Shown in pieces: positions 5,219-6,515 of a DNA stretch of 6,515 nt (the first letter of the stretch is position 1; the number at the start of each line of letters is the position of its first letter). A program made the translations under genes and the position numbers. The notes under the pieces are model-generated. The model did no database searches, was not told where the DNA came from, and saw only the letters and a list, made by a program, of their open reading frames with translations. The DNA is taken from assembly GCA_900769965.1 (NCBI GenBank), contig CAAGIQ010000016.1, forward strand, positions 1 to 6,515, given 5' to 3'. The DNA is from Bacilli bacterium. GTDB taxonomy: Bacteria > Bacillota_I > Bacilli_A > RFN20 > CAG-288.

Positions 5219-6515
5219 CATTTACTATTGTAACTTTTGGATGCAAGGTAAATTCATATGAAACTGAAGCGGTTAAGGAGATGATGATTAAAGCATCATT
5301 TGAATATGTTAAAAACTACAAGGATGCTGATATCGTTCTTTTTAACACCTGCTCAGTTACGAGAGTTTCTGAAAAGAAGTGTCTAACTAAGATTAGAAGT
5401 TTAAACGCTAATTACAAAGATAAGATAGCGTGCTGTTTCGGATGCTTTTCTCAACTTCATCCTGAAGAATTAGCCCAACTTGAAAACGTTAAAGTTATAG
5501 TTGGGAACAGAAAAAAAGATAAACTTGTCGATTATATAAATAAGTACCTCGAGACCAAGGAAAGAATAATCGATGTAAAGTCTAATTTGAGGCAAGAAAT
5601 CTATGAAGAACTTAAGATTTCTTCTTTCTCTTCGGAAGTTAGAGCTTTTATGAAGATTCAAGATGGCTGTGATAATTTTTGTTCCTACTGCGTCATCCCG
5701 TTTACTAGAGGTAAATCTTGTTCTCGAAAGAGAGAAGACGTTCTTTTAGAAGTGGAGAAGTTAGCTGAAAAAGGCTATAGGGAAATCGTCCTTTCAGGAG
5801 TCGATATCGGCAGCTACAAAGATGGAGAAGACTATCGCTTTATCGATTTGATAAAAGACATCTTAAATGTGGAACCAAAATCCTTTAGATTAAGAATATC
5901 ATCGTTAGAATCTTCAGAGATTTCTGATGAACTAATAAGTATTATGAAAAACGATAATAGATTAGTTAATCATCTTCATATTCCTCTTCAGTCCGGTAGT
6001 CAAAAGATATTGGGTTTAATGAATCGTAAATACGATTTAAACTATTTTAAAGAACTGACAAAAAAATTGAAGAAAGAAGTTCCAAACATCGCTTTATCAA
6101 CCGATGTTATTGTCGGTTTCCCTTCAGAAAGCGATGACGATTTTAAAGACACCTATGATTTTATTAAAGAGGTCGGCTTTATGAGAGTTCACGTCTTCCC
6201 ATATTCAGCTCGTCCATTCACTTTGGCAAGTAAGATGAAAGAACAGGTAAGTAGGGAATGTAGCAAGAACAGAGTTAGGATATTAACAGATCTTTCATCT
6301 CGATTAGCTAGAGAATATTTTGAAAATAACTTATCTAAAAGCTTAGAAGTTCTCCTTGAAGAGGAATTGCCTTCTGAAGATGGCTATCGCATTTTTAGAG
6401 GCTATTCTCAAAATTATATCGACATCAAAGTTCGAACTAAAGAGAATCTTCTAGGAAAAGTAGTAAAAGTTGTATTGCTCGACCAAGAAATTCAAGAGGT
6501 AGACTCTATAATATA
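5215..6515 (+). CDS. mtaB: tRNA (N6-threonylcarbamoyladenosine(37)-C2)-methylthiotransferase MtaB, lacking only its extreme C-terminus
   Basis: The frame is open from ATG 5215 to the window end and gives 433 residues. Family members are about 430-450 long, so little is missing. The enzyme converts t6A37 to ms2t6A37 in ANN-decoding tRNAs, using two [4Fe-4S] clusters and S-adenosylmethionine. The N-terminal methylthiotransferase domain has its three cluster cysteines: C10 in TFGCKVNSYETE, C46 in NTCSV and C77 in FGCFSQ. The radical-SAM cluster motif is C152-DNF-C156-SY-C159, followed by VIPFTRGKS. HIPLQSGS and STDVIVGFPSE lie further along the radical-SAM barrel. A TRAM RNA-binding domain occupies about residues 370-433. 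GCKVNSYETE is the MtaB-type signature; MiaB and RimO have GCQMN- and GC-KN-D-type sequences. GGAGAGGAGA (5197-5206) precedes the start, which shares ATGA with the previous gene's stop. An extra cysteine pair (C73, C74) beside C77 is uncommon. The stop codon and any downstream gene are outside the window. Confidence 0.95.
   Translation, partial: MTFTIVTFGCKVNSYETEAVKEMMIKASFEYVKNYKDADIVLFNTCSVTRVSEKKCLTKIRSLNANYKDKIACCFGCFSQLHPEELAQLENVKVIVGNRKKDKLVDYINKYLETKERIIDVKSNLRQEIYEELKISSFSSEVRAFMKIQDGCDNFCSYCVIPFTRGKSCSRKREDVLLEVEKLAEKGYREIVLSGVDIGSYKDGEDYRFIDLIKDILNVEPKSFRLRISSLESSEISDELISIMKNDNRLVNHLHIPLQSGSQKILGLMNRKYDLNYFKELTKKLKKEVPNIALSTDVIVGFPSESDDDFKDTYDFIKEVGFMRVHVFPYSARPFTLASKMKEQVSRECSKNRVRILTDLSSRLAREYFENNLSKSLEVLLEEELPSEDGYRIFRGYSQNYIDIKVRTKENLLGKVVKVVLLDQEIQEVDSII

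Noticed and set aside
5470..5661. 63-residue open frame on the minus strand inside mtaB
   Set aside because: It lies antisense to the conserved mtaB coding region and shows no start signals or recognisable protein features.
1..6515. CRISPR array, transposon, tRNA or rRNA gene, or phage/defence module
   Set aside because: No regularly spaced direct repeats, transposase-like frames, cloverleaf-type sequences or toxin/defence motifs were found on either strand by reading.

Overview
The window looks like chromosomal DNA from a low-GC, Gram-positive-type bacterium (Bacillota, possibly an Erysipelotrichia- or Mollicutes-like lineage). The reasons are AT-rich codon use, strong AGGAGG-type ribosome binding sites, a substrate-binding protein made as a lipoprotein, and tightly overlapping genes. 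TGA works as a stop: the gene at 4454-5218 ends at a TGA fused to the next ATG (ATGA), and tryptophans are encoded by TGG. The organism therefore does not use the mycoplasma code. The lineage is inferred; no marker gene here fixes it.

Region 1 (1-3285, + strand) is a polyamine ABC importer operon in the order potA-potB-potC-potD. It contains the C-terminal end of the ATPase (potA, cut by the window edge), two permeases with EAA loops (potB, potC), and a lipid-anchored spermidine/putrescine-binding protein (potD). The genes overlap or are separated by a few bases, which implies one transcript and translational coupling. PotD is about 100 residues longer than E. coli PotD but keeps most of the aromatic and acidic polyamine-binding positions.

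Region 2 (3286-3756) holds a convergent terminator region with two hairpins, a small minus-strand gene for an 80-residue two-helix membrane protein of unknown function, and a divergent promoter region with an AT-rich inverted repeat.

Region 3 (3757-6515, + strand) is a translation-related operon: rsmE (16S rRNA m3U1498 methyltransferase), an unrecognised 254-residue tyrosine-rich protein, and mtaB (tRNA ms2t6A37 methylthiotransferase, nearly complete, lacking only its last residues). The three genes overlap by 8 and 4 bases. An rsmE-mtaB neighbourhood is common in Bacillota, usually downstream of dnaK/dnaJ/prmA. Here rsmE appears to start its own transcription unit.

I found no mobile element, CRISPR array, RNA gene or defence system. 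Most of the window is ordinary housekeeping and transport. The best candidates for new biology are the unknown protein embedded between rsmE and mtaB and the small membrane protein. No new system is demonstrated.
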